A DNA stretch of 64,000 nucleotides from an uncultured Opitutia bacterium (GTDB taxonomy: Bacteria > Verrucomicrobiota > Verrucomicrobiia > Opitutales > Opitutaceae). The stretch spans positions 1 to 64,000 of the forward strand of contig CAIUOU010000017.1 in the NCBI GenBank assembly GCA_903900845.1. Direction: 5' to 3'. Each line of letters begins with the position of its first letter. The stretch's first letter is position 1. The translations under genes were made by a program, and so were the position numbers. Below, one piece after another: positions 1 through 8,035 of the stretch. The notes below the pieces were generated by a model. That model had not been told where the DNA came from. It ran no database searches and saw only the letters and a list, made by a program, of their open reading frames with translations.

Positions 1-193
1 CGCGACCTTCTCCCAGAAGGCCTACGGGCTCTTCAACGCCCAGATCCGGTACCAAGTGGAGGGGTGGACGGTCGCGCTTTACGGCCACAATCTCTCCGAT
101 CGCCGCTACGACCAGTTCATCAATCCGGAAATCTTCGCCGGAAGTCCCGGGGCTCCGCGGCGAGTCGGCGTGCAGCTTTTGTACGAATACTGA
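1..193 (+). CDS. TonB-dependent receptor, C-terminal end (5' partial)
   Basis: Reading frame open from base 2, running off the left edge of the window, so only the last 63 residues are visible. They contain the motif NLSDRRYD followed by a short strand and a terminal aromatic residue (LLYEY), the usual ending of an outer-membrane beta-barrel receptor that is inserted by the BAM machinery. The phrase GLFNAQIRYQ before it fits the penultimate strands of TonB-dependent receptors. Ligand cannot be told from this fragment. It is not in the ORF track because its start lies outside. A GC hairpin follows the stop at 216-236. Confidence 0.8.
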   Translation, partial: ATFSQKAYGLFNAQIRYQVEGWTVALYGHNLSDRRYDQFINPEIFAGSPGAPRRVGVQLLYEY

Positions 194-215
194 GGATTTC
201 CTCCGGTGAAGCTCC

Positions 216-236
216 GGGCAGCGAACGCCGCTGCCC
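216..236 (+). terminator. GC-rich hairpin after receptor stop
   Basis: GGGCAGCG-aacgc-CGCTGCCC is a perfect 8-bp stem with a 5-base loop, 22 bases after the receptor stop codon. No T-run follows, so it could be a terminator of the GC-only type or an mRNA 3' stabiliser. Confidence 0.4.
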
Positions 237-323
237 ACCGCGGAAGCCGGTTAGGGCAGGTGGTTCGGTATCACGCCGAAAAGGACGGTCTCCACGCTTT
301 GGTGTGCGGCGACAGGCTGGTTA

Positions 324-350
324 CGGCAAAACCGCCTTGCGGTTTTGCCG
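324..350. repeat. Perfect 12-bp stem-loop
   Basis: CGGCAAAACCGC-ctt-GCGGTTTTGCCG is a perfect inverted repeat with a 3-base loop in the gap between the receptor and the first beta-propeller gene. Function unknown: a second terminator, an attenuator in the leader of the next gene, or a palindromic repeat unit. No second copy was noticed in the window. Confidence 0.5.
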
Positions 351-452
351 GATGCGGCCTGCGTAGACCGACCGTGCAACCAATCGGCCCGCTCGCACGT
401 CCGTAAAGGGGTCGTTAGCCCTGTGCCCCGCCCAAACTCGACTTCCGCCAAA

Positions 453-2720
453 ATGAGATCCGTCCCCCGAATCGCCGTCCTTCTCTGCCTGACCCTTGGG
501 ATCAGTCCCGCCCACGCCGCCTCCGGCTGGCTCAATTGGCGGGGCCCCGACCAGAACGGCGTCTCGAAGGCGACGCAGCAGCTCCCCGATACACTCGAGA
601 TCGGCGGCCCGAACCACCGCTGGTCCCACAAGGTCCGCGGCGCGGGCACGCCGGTCGTAGCTGACGGCCGCGTCTACGCCTTCGGCTTCTACGGTGAGAC
701 GACCGACGTCGAGGAGACGCTGATCTGCCTCGACGTGAAGACCGGGCAGAAGATCTGGGAATACCGGTTCCGCGATTACCTCAGCGATACCACCTACAAC
801 CGCTACGCGATCGGCGCCCCGCTCGTCGACGCCGAGACGGGTAACGTCTACCTCGAGTCCACGTGGGGCCAGCTCATGGCCTTCTCGCGCGACGGCAAGC
901 TGCTCTGGGAACACTCGATGATGGAGGAGTACGGCCGTCTCACGTTCCCCAACGGCCGCACCGGCTCGCTCGCGATCGAAGGCCCGTTGGTGATCACCGA
1001 CGGCATCACCGCCAATTGGGGTGCCGACGGTCCCGCCCGGAACCGCTTCTACGCGTTTGATAAGCGCACCGGTGAACTCGCGTGGTTCTGCACGCCGGGC
1101 ATCGAGCCGCTCGACAGCACCTTTGCCACGCCGGTCTTTGGCAACCTCGGCGACCAGCGGGTCATGTACGCTGGCACGGGGTGCGGCAACATCGTGTGCA
1201 TCAACGTCCGCACCGGGGAGACCGTGTGGCGCTTCCGCCTCTCGCAGTCGGGTGTGAATGCCGACGTGCTGCTCGCCGGTCCGGGCAAGCTGATCGGCAT
1301 CCATGGCAAGGAGAACGTCGACGCCACGCATCACGGCCGCCTGGTCGCGCTCAAAATTCCGACGGAATACCCCGCCGGCCCGAAGCCGCTGGTGCTCACC
1401 AAGGAGGCCGAGATCTGGCGCAACGACGAGTTCGTCTCGTTCTCCAGTTCGCCGCTCCTCGTGAACGGCCGCGTGTACTCGACGATCGCGACCGGCAGCC
1501 TGCTCTGCGCCGACGCCAACACGGGCAAACTCATCTGGAGCGAGAAACTCGCGCCGGACCAACTCCACGCGTCGCCCGCCTATGCCGACGGGAAATTCTA
1601 CGTGCCGATGCACAACGGCAGCGTGCACGTGCTGAAGGACGCCGGCGACAAGGCCCAGATCATCTCGGTCAACAAGATGGACTCGCTCTGTCTCGGCGCC
1701 CCGTCTTTCTACGGGGACTCGGTGTTCATCTTCACCCGTGAGTCGCTCCATTGCTTCGGACCCAAGGCTTCCGCTCCGTTGATCCCGCCCGCAGTCGCGG
1801 TCGCGGCTGAATCCGTCTCCACCGCGCCGATCACCCAGATCCAGGTGGTGCCCGCCGAATTCGCCCTCAGCCCCGGCCAGTCTCAGAAGTTCACCGTCTG
1901 GGGACTTGACGCCACGGGACGCCGCGTGAAGCCGGTCACCGCGGAGGTGTCGTGGTCCAAGTTCGTGCCGCCCACCGCGCTCGTGAAGTCGGAGGTCGAT
2001 GGCGAGATGAAGGGCGACAGCGTGGTCACCACCGCCGCCGCCAAGATTTCCGCCGGGCAATTCCAAGCGAAGTGGAACAACCTCACCGCGGTGACCCGGG
2101 GCCGCATCGTGGCGGGCCTAGGACTCAAGGAAGGATTCGAGGCGTCGGTCCTGAACCAGAAGAACGAGGCCGGGGAAACGGTGGGCTTCCCGCCGCTGCC
2201 TTGGCTCGGCGCGCGCGTGAAGTGGCACGCGATCGAGAAGGATGGCTCCAAGGTCATCACCAACCGCCTCGATAACATCCTTTTCCAGCGCACGATGAAC
2301 TTTGTCGGCCGCTCCGACATGCGGAACTACACGGTGGAGGCCGACGTGATGACCGACGGCACCCGCCGCGTGATGTCCTCGGTGGGGCTTGTGAACCAGC
2401 GCTACCTCATCGCGATGGTCGCCAACAGCCGCATCCTCGAGGTCTCGAGTAACCACGAGCGCGTGAAGGAGTCCGTGCCCTTCGACGCCCAGCCGAACGT
2501 CTGGTACCGGTTGAAGACGCGGGTCGACGGCGACGGCAAGGGCGGCGGCTGGGTGCGCGCCAAGCTCTGGGAGAAATCCAAGCCTGAACCGGAGAAATGG
2601 ACCATCGAGGTGCGGCAGGAAAAGCTGCACCAGCAGGGCTCCCCCGGCGTGTTCGCCTTCTCCCCGCAATCCCTCAAGCGCGTGTTCATCGACAACCTCT
2701 CCCTCGCCGCCCATGAATAA
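453..2720 (+). CDS. Exported PQQ-like beta-propeller protein with C-terminal Ig-like and LamG-like domains
   Basis: 755 aa from the ATG at 453. The ORF track begins 36 codons earlier at a TTG, but MRSVPRIAVLLCLTLGISPAHA is a clear Sec signal peptide, so 453 is chosen. Residues about 25-400 are a BamB/PQQ-like quinoprotein propeller: repeated blades such as LICLDVKTGQKIWEYRF and VCINVRTGETVWRFR (the G-K/E-x-x-W blade signature). Residues about 430-520 look like a bacterial Ig-like domain (FALSPGQSQKFTVWGLDATG), and about 560-750 like a laminin-G/DUF1080-type jelly roll ending VFIDNLSL. It overlaps the next propeller gene by 8 bases and opens the 453-10579 cluster. No catalytic PQQ residues can be asserted; the family name does not imply PQQ. 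Likely periplasmic or surface-located, binding or scaffolding role inferred. Confidence 0.8.
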   Translation: MRSVPRIAVLLCLTLGISPAHAASGWLNWRGPDQNGVSKATQQLPDTLEIGGPNHRWSHKVRGAGTPVVADGRVYAFGFYGETTDVEETLICLDVKTGQKIWEYRFRDYLSDTTYNRYAIGAPLVDAETGNVYLESTWGQLMAFSRDGKLLWEHSMMEEYGRLTFPNGRTGSLAIEGPLVITDGITANWGADGPARNRFYAFDKRTGELAWFCTPGIEPLDSTFATPVFGNLGDQRVMYAGTGCGNIVCINVRTGETVWRFRLSQSGVNADVLLAGPGKLIGIHGKENVDATHHGRLVALKIPTEYPAGPKPLVLTKEAEIWRNDEFVSFSSSPLLVNGRVYSTIATGSLLCADANTGKLIWSEKLAPDQLHASPAYADGKFYVPMHNGSVHVLKDAGDKAQIISVNKMDSLCLGAPSFYGDSVFIFTRESLHCFGPKASAPLIPPAVAVAAESVSTAPITQIQVVPAEFALSPGQSQKFTVWGLDATGRRVKPVTAEVSWSKFVPPTALVKSEVDGEMKGDSVVTTAAAKISAGQFQAKWNNLTAVTRGRIVAGLGLKEGFEASVLNQKNEAGETVGFPPLPWLGARVKWHAIEKDGSKVITNRLDNILFQRTMNFVGRSDMRNYTVEADVMTDGTRRVMSSVGLVNQRYLIAMVANSRILEVSSNHERVKESVPFDAQPNVWYRLKTRVDGDGKGGGWVRAKLWEKSKPEPEKWTIEVRQEKLHQQGSPGVFAFSPQSLKRVFIDNLSLAAHE

Positions 2721-4236
2721 GCCCCTCGCCTTCCTCGCCGCCGCCTCCCTCTTCCTCCCCGCGCTCCAGGCGGGCGATTGGCCGATGTGGGGCGGCACCC
2801 CGTCCCGCAACATGGTCGCCGTCGCCTCAGGCATCCCCGACGACATCCATAGCGGGAAATTCATCCCGAAGACCGAGACGATCGACCCCAAGACCACGAA
2901 GAACGTGAAGTGGGTGGTGAAGCTCGGGTCGCAGACTTACGGCACGCCCGTCGTGGCCGGCGGCCGCGTCTTCGTCGGCACCAACAACGAGTCGCCGCGC
3001 GATCCCGCCCAGCAGGGCGACCGCGGCGTGCTCATGTGCTTCGACGAGAAGACCGGCGACTTCCTCTGGCAGCTCGTGATCCCGAAGGTCGGCGCCGGCA
3101 AGGTGAGCGATTGGGAGTTCGTCGGCCTCTGCTCCTCCGCCTCCATCGAGGGCGACCGCGGCTGGGTCGTGAGTAATCGCGGCGAAGTCATCTGCTTCGA
3201 CGTGAAGGGCATGGCCGACGGCAACGGCGGCCCGTTCACCGACGAGGCCAAGTTCTCTTCCGTCGACGGCAAGCCGGTCGCCGTCGGCCCGAAGACCGCC
3301 GACATCCTCTGGGTGGCCGACATCCGCAACGAGCTCGGCATCTTTCCCCACAACGTCTCCAGCTGCTCGCCGGTGATCGTCGGTGACAAGGTGATCATCG
3401 CGACTTCCAACGGCGTCGACTGGTCCCATCTCAACATCCCGGCGCCCCTCGCGCCCGCGCTGGTGATTGTCGACAAGAACACCGGCAAGGTGCTCGCCGA
3501 GGAAGTCGCGGGGGTCTCAAAGCGCGCGTTGCACGCCAGCTGGGGCTCGGCGGCCTTCGCCGACGTGAAAGGCGTGCCCACCATCGTCTGGGGCGGCGGC
3601 GACGGTCTTTGCTACGGTTTCGACCTCAATCCGTTCCAGCACCCGGAGGGTTTTCCCGCGCTCAAGGAGTTCTTCCGCTACGACGCCAATCCGCCCGAGT
3701 ACCGCACGAAGAACGGCCAGCCCTTGAAGTACGCGACCCACGACGGCCCGAGCGAGATCATCGCCACCGTCATCGTGCACGAGGGCCGCGCCTACATGGT
3801 CATCGGCCAGGACCCGGAGCACGGCGACGGCGTCGGCATGGTCAGTTGCCTGGATCTCACCGCCCGAGGCGACATCACAGGCAAGGCCGTGTGGACGAAC
3901 AAGTCGATCGGCCGCTCGATTTCCACGCCCAGCCTCCACGAGGGCCTGCTCTATCAGGCGGAATACAACGGGAACATCCACTGCATCGACATCACGAATG
4001 GAAAGATCCTCTGGACCTACGCCACCAACAGCCGCATCTGGTCCTCGACGCTCGTCGCCGACGGCAAGGTGTACTGCGGCACCGAGGACGGCGAACTGAT
4101 CATCCTGCGGACCGGCCGCGAGATGAAGCTCGTCGGCAAGCCCGAGTTCTTCTCGCCGATCTACGCCAGCCCGGTCGTCGCCAACAACCTCCTGCACGTC
4201 GCGACGATGACGCACCTGTTTGCGATCGGGAAATAA
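2713..4236 (+). CDS. Exported PQQ-like beta-propeller protein
   Basis: 507 aa with a Sec signal peptide (MNKPLAFLAAASLFLPALQA, mature start GDWPMWGG). The mature part is almost wholly a BamB-like propeller with several blades, for example LMCFDEKTGDFLWQL and IHCIDITNGKILWTYATNS. The WPMWGG opening is the usual first-strand sequence of these quinoprotein-like proteins in Planctomycetes and Verrucomicrobia. Start codon overlaps the end of the preceding propeller gene by 8 bases (ATGAATAA), so translation is probably coupled. Followed after 76 bases by the acyl-adenylate ligase gene. Biochemical role unknown; a periplasmic sensor, chaperone or redox partner for the enzymes encoded downstream is possible but not shown. 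Confidence 0.82.
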   Translation: MNKPLAFLAAASLFLPALQAGDWPMWGGTPSRNMVAVASGIPDDIHSGKFIPKTETIDPKTTKNVKWVVKLGSQTYGTPVVAGGRVFVGTNNESPRDPAQQGDRGVLMCFDEKTGDFLWQLVIPKVGAGKVSDWEFVGLCSSASIEGDRGWVVSNRGEVICFDVKGMADGNGGPFTDEAKFSSVDGKPVAVGPKTADILWVADIRNELGIFPHNVSSCSPVIVGDKVIIATSNGVDWSHLNIPAPLAPALVIVDKNTGKVLAEEVAGVSKRALHASWGSAAFADVKGVPTIVWGGGDGLCYGFDLNPFQHPEGFPALKEFFRYDANPPEYRTKNGQPLKYATHDGPSEIIATVIVHEGRAYMVIGQDPEHGDGVGMVSCLDLTARGDITGKAVWTNKSIGRSISTPSLHEGLLYQAEYNGNIHCIDITNGKILWTYATNSRIWSSTLVADGKVYCGTEDGELIILRTGREMKLVGKPEFFSPIYASPVVANNLLHVATMTHLFAIGK

Positions 4237-4312
4237 GGCGTTCATCCTCCCGTCTTCGCCCGCACCCGCGGCCCCGCCGCGAAAACCATCCTTCCTTTCC
4301 TCCGACCTCCTC

Positions 4313-5386
4313 ATGAGCTGCAAACTCACCACCCCCGAAGCCCAGGCCGCCCTCGACGCCTGGACGCGCGAGATGATCGCGTGGCATTTCTCACCCGCCA
4401 CGGGCTGCGACTACTGGCTCAAATGGGCCGAGCAGGCCGGCTGGAACCCGCTCAAGGAGATCACCTGCTTCAACGATCTGATGCGCTTCGACCACTTCGA
4501 CGACGAGGTCCTGCGCAAGGAGCAGCCCGAGCGATTCGTACCGAAGGCATACGCCGGGCGTCCCTACAACGTCTTCGAGACCGGTGGCACCACCGGCATG
4601 CCCAAGCAGCGCATCGGCTGGGACGACTACAAGGTCGATTACGAGGAGTTCAGCGACCACTACGGTCCCGACTTCTTCCCCAAGGGCGGCAACTGGCTGA
4701 TGGTCGGCCCCACCGGCCCGCGTCGCCTGCGCCTCGCGATCGAGCATCTCGCCAATTACCGCGGCGGCTCGTGCTACTTCGTCGATCTCGACCCGCGCTG
4801 GGTGAAGCGCCTCATCGGCATGGGCGAGGGCGCCATGGCCCGCAAGTACCAGGAGCACGTCATCGATCAGGCGGCCACGATCATCCGCCACCGGAACATC
4901 CAGTGCATGTTCACCACGCCGCGCCTCCTCGAGAACCTCGCCGAGCGCATGTCGCTCGTGAAGGCGGGTCTCAAGGCGGTCTTCGCCGGCGGCACCACCA
5001 TGACGCCCCAGTACGTGCGCTTCGTCGTGGAGGAGGTGCTCGAGGGGAAGATCAATTTCGCCCCGACCTACGGCAACACCCTCATGGGCCTCGCCATCAG
5101 CCGGAAGCTCAAGCCCGAGGACAATTACAGCCTCACCTACTACGCGCCCCAGCCGCGCGCCGTGCTGCGTATCGTCAATCCGGACCAGCCCGACAAGGTC
5201 ATGCCCTACGGCGAGTACGGCCGCGTCGAGCTCACCACCATGACGCGCGAATTCTTCGTGCCCCGCTTCCTCGAACGCGACGAGGCCATCCGCCGGCCCC
5301 CGTGCGACGAGTTCCCGTGGGACGGTGTGGGCGACGTGCGCCCGTTCCAGTCCCTCACCAAGACCATCATCGAGGGCGTTTACTGA
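4313..5386 (+). CDS. LuxE/PaaK-like acyl-adenylate-forming ligase (ANL superfamily), lacking the C-terminal subdomain
   Basis: 357 aa from the ATG at 4313; the 31 upstream codons in the ORF track are not protein-like. The P-loop of the ANL superfamily is present at about residues 89-99 (ETGGTTGMPKQ), with the A5-type region APTYGNTLMG near 250 and the ribose-binding GVGDVRPF near 338. The protein stops shortly after this Asp motif (TIIEGVY), so the mobile C-terminal subdomain with the catalytic Lys of full-length acyl-CoA synthetases is missing. That architecture is known from LuxE-type acyl-protein synthetases. Role inferred: activation of a carboxylate as acyl-AMP and transfer to an enzyme or CoA. 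It sits 22 bases before an aldehyde dehydrogenase with LuxC-like features, an arrangement like fatty-acid reductase complexes. Substrate unknown. Confidence 0.72.
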   Translation: MSCKLTTPEAQAALDAWTREMIAWHFSPATGCDYWLKWAEQAGWNPLKEITCFNDLMRFDHFDDEVLRKEQPERFVPKAYAGRPYNVFETGGTTGMPKQRIGWDDYKVDYEEFSDHYGPDFFPKGGNWLMVGPTGPRRLRLAIEHLANYRGGSCYFVDLDPRWVKRLIGMGEGAMARKYQEHVIDQAATIIRHRNIQCMFTTPRLLENLAERMSLVKAGLKAVFAGGTTMTPQYVRFVVEEVLEGKINFAPTYGNTLMGLAISRKLKPEDNYSLTYYAPQPRAVLRIVNPDQPDKVMPYGEYGRVELTTMTREFFVPRFLERDEAIRRPPCDEFPWDGVGDVRPFQSLTKTIIEGVY

Positions 5387-5408
5387 AGCGCCCGAAGGCA
5401 CCCGCGCC

Positions 5409-6848
5409 ATGAGCTCATCCATCCACATTCCCGTCCTGCGCCTCGGTCGTCCGTACGAGAGCCTCGACCAGGTCCGCTTCAACGTCGACGGACGCGAGAT
5501 CGCCGTGAGCATGGCGAATTCGGGCCTCATCCGGCGCGATCTCCAGCAGGGGCTCGCGCGCGCCGCCGAAAGCCTGCAGGCGATCCCATGCGCCAAGCTG
5601 GCCGACGCCTGCGAGCACGCGGCCGAGCTTTTCCTCCGCGGTAATCTACCCTGGGGTGACGGCGACCAACTCCAGAGCCCGCACGATTACGTCGTCGCCC
5701 TCTCCCAGCTCACCGGCCTGCCCCATGCCCTCGGCCACCAGAACATGGGCAAGGTGCACGCCGCGATGGCCAACATCCGCGCCATCCTCGCCGGCCTCAC
5801 CCGCGGCATGCCGCTCGAGCTCTTTGACCGCGGCTTCATCCGGCAGGACGGGATCGACGTTAACTTCTTCCCGCAGACCGGGAGCCTCGGCGTGCTGCTG
5901 CCCAGCAACTCGCCCGGCGTGAACTCGCTCTGGCTCCCCGCGCTCGTGATGAAGATCCCGGTCGTGCTCAAGCCCGGCCGCGAGGATCCTCTCACCCCGT
6001 TCCGCATCGTGCAGGCCATGATCGCCGCCGGCTTCCCGCGCGAGGCTTTCGGCTTCTACCCCGCCGGCCATGACGGCGGCGACGCGGTGCTCTTCGGCAC
6101 CGGCCGCGCCATCGCGTTCGGCAGCGACGCCACCGTGCGGCGGTATTCCCCGTTCCGGAATATCCAGGTCCACGGCTCCGGCCGCAGCAAGGTCCTCCTC
6201 GGCGACGACCACGCCGACCACTGGGAGCGCCATCTCGACATCATCGTGCAGTCGATCGCCTCCAACGGCGGCCGCTCCTGCATCAACGCCTCCGCCGTCC
6301 TCACCCCACGCCACCGCGACCAGCTCGCCGACGCCCTGGCGCGCCGCATGGCCGCCATCGTGCCGCGTCCGCGCGACGACAAGGACGCGCTCCTCTGCGG
6401 CTTCGCCAATCCCGCCATGGCCAAGGGAATCGACGAGCGGATCGATGAACTTCTGCAGACGCCGGGCGCCGAGGACATCACCGCCCGTTATCGACAAGGC
6501 CCGCGCCTGATCGATAAATTCGGCCAGACCTTCCTCCAGCCCACGCTGATCTCCTGCACGGACCCGGAGCATCCGCTCGCCAACACCGAGTTCATGTTCC
6601 CCTTCGCGAGCATCCTCGAGGTGCCGCAGTCACGCATGATCGACACCATCGGCGAGTCGCTGGTCGTCTCGGCCGTGACCGCCGACCACGCGTGGACGCT
6701 CGACCTGATGGCGAGCACCAACATCGAGCGGCTCAACATCGGGCCCTACCCGACGAACCGCGTGCAATGGGAGCAGCCGCACGAGGGTAACATGTTCGAG
6801 TTCCTCTACCGCCGCCGCGCCCTGCAGGGCGATCTCGCCGCGGTCTGA
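5409..6848 (+). CDS. Aldehyde dehydrogenase-superfamily protein, LuxC-like acyl reductase
   Basis: 479 aa from the ATG at 5409, 22 bases after the ligase stop; the ORF-track start overlaps the ligase out of frame and is not used. A nucleotide-binding region is seen at GVLLPSNSPGVNSLWLPALV (about 161-180) and VVLKPGREDPL. The catalytic cysteine is probably Cys291 in SNGGRSCINAS. Length and the PSNSPGVN segment resemble acyl-CoA/acyl-protein reductases of the LuxC type more than classical ALDHs, but I cannot exclude an ordinary CoA-acylating or NAD(P)-dependent aldehyde dehydrogenase. With the LuxE-like ligase before it and an iron alcohol dehydrogenase 47 bases after, the inferred pathway is carboxylate to acyl-adenylate/thioester to aldehyde to alcohol, or the reverse. 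Confidence 0.72.
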   Translation: MSSSIHIPVLRLGRPYESLDQVRFNVDGREIAVSMANSGLIRRDLQQGLARAAESLQAIPCAKLADACEHAAELFLRGNLPWGDGDQLQSPHDYVVALSQLTGLPHALGHQNMGKVHAAMANIRAILAGLTRGMPLELFDRGFIRQDGIDVNFFPQTGSLGVLLPSNSPGVNSLWLPALVMKIPVVLKPGREDPLTPFRIVQAMIAAGFPREAFGFYPAGHDGGDAVLFGTGRAIAFGSDATVRRYSPFRNIQVHGSGRSKVLLGDDHADHWERHLDIIVQSIASNGGRSCINASAVLTPRHRDQLADALARRMAAIVPRPRDDKDALLCGFANPAMAKGIDERIDELLQTPGAEDITARYRQGPRLIDKFGQTFLQPTLISCTDPEHPLANTEFMFPFASILEVPQSRMIDTIGESLVVSAVTADHAWTLDLMASTNIERLNIGPYPTNRVQWEQPHEGNMFEFLYRRRALQGDLAAV

Positions 6849-6895
6849 CGCGCCGTCGTCGCCGGCCGCGCGCCGGTCCACGCCCCCTTCCCCGC

Positions 6896-8035
6896 ATGCC
6901 CGAGGCTTTCGCGTCGCGCCCCGCCCCGCGTCTCATCTTCGGTCCGGGAAAACTCCGCGAGCTGCCCGAGGCGGTGCGCGGGCTCGGCGGCACGGCGGTT
7001 TTCGTCGTCAGCGATCCCGGCGTCGCCCGCGCCGGCCATCTCGACGCCGCGCTGCGCCTGTTGGCTGACGCCGGCCTACCCGCCGCCGCATTCGCCGAGT
7101 CGAGGGAGAACCCGACGGAGTCCGATACCGCCACGTGCCGCGACGCCGCGCACGCCCACCGCTTCGACTGCATCGTCGCGATCGGTGGCGGCAGCAGCCT
7201 CGACACGGCCAAGGCCTGCAACTTCCTCCTCACGAACGGAGGCGCGATGCGCGACTATCACGGCTACGGCAAGGCCTCGCGCCCGCTGCTGCCGCTCATC
7301 GCCATCCCCACCACCGCCGGCACCGGCAGCGAGACGCAGTCCTACGCACTCATCAGCCGCGACGGCTCCCACGAGAAGATGGCCTGCGGCGACCCCAAGG
7401 CGCTGCCGGCGGTCGCCATCCTCGACCCGGATCTCACCTCCACGCTGCCGCACGGCGCCGCGTTGCTCTCCGGCGTGGACGCCCTCACGCATGCGATCGA
7501 GTCCGCGGTCTGCACGAAAGCCAACCCGGTGTCGTCCGGCCACGCCGAGGAGGCCTTCCGGCATATCGCCGCGGCGATCGACCGTGTGGTTGACGGTCGC
7601 CCCACCGCGGACGACCGCGCGCACATGCTGCTCGGCGCCGCGCTCGCGGGATCCGCGATCGAGAACAGCATGCTCGGCGCCGCCCACGCCTCCGCTAATC
7701 CCCTCACCGCGCGCCTCGGCATCGTCCACGGCCGCGCCGTCGCCACGATGCTGCCGCACGTCATGCGCTTCAATGCCACGGTGCCGGCCGCCGCCGCCGG
7801 TTACGACCGGCTCGACAGCCGGTTGCGCGGACTCGGCGTGACGGACCTTTCGCTTCAGGCATGGATCGAGGCCCTGGTGCAACGCTGCCATTTCCCCGCC
7901 CTGGACCCGGCCGCCGACTTCGCGCTCCTCGCCGAGGACGCCACGCGGCAATGGACCGGCAAATTCAACCCGCGTCCGTTGCAGCGGGAGGATTTCATCT
8001 CACTCTACCGGCGTGCAGCCAGCGTCGAAACCTGA
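6896..8035 (+). CDS. Iron-containing alcohol dehydrogenase (group III)
   Basis: 379 aa, full length for the family. NAD(P)-binding GGGSSLDTAK at 97-106 and PTTAGTGSE at 138-146. All four metal ligands expected for Fe-ADHs are present: Asp195 and His199 (GVDALTHAIES), His264 (GAAHASANPL) and His278 (GIVHGRA). Catalyses interconversion of an alcohol and an aldehyde or ketone with NAD(P)H; cytoplasmic. It follows the aldehyde dehydrogenase by 47 bases, and its 3' end overlaps the start of a beta-propeller lipoprotein by 23 bases, so it lies inside one operon. The substrate is presumably the aldehyde handled by the preceding enzyme (inference from order). Confidence 0.9.
   Translation: MPEAFASRPAPRLIFGPGKLRELPEAVRGLGGTAVFVVSDPGVARAGHLDAALRLLADAGLPAAAFAESRENPTESDTATCRDAAHAHRFDCIVAIGGGSSLDTAKACNFLLTNGGAMRDYHGYGKASRPLLPLIAIPTTAGTGSETQSYALISRDGSHEKMACGDPKALPAVAILDPDLTSTLPHGAALLSGVDALTHAIESAVCTKANPVSSGHAEEAFRHIAAAIDRVVDGRPTADDRAHMLLGAALAGSAIENSMLGAAHASANPLTARLGIVHGRAVATMLPHVMRFNATVPAAAAGYDRLDSRLRGLGVTDLSLQAWIEALVQRCHFPALDPAADFALLAEDATRQWTGKFNPRPLQREDFISLYRRAASVET

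Noticed and set aside
345-360. Similarity of GCCGGATGCGGCCTGCGTAG to the E. coli REP sequence
   Set aside because: Only about 12 bases agree and the rest of the REP pattern (TTATCCGGCC) is missing; coincidence in GC-rich DNA.
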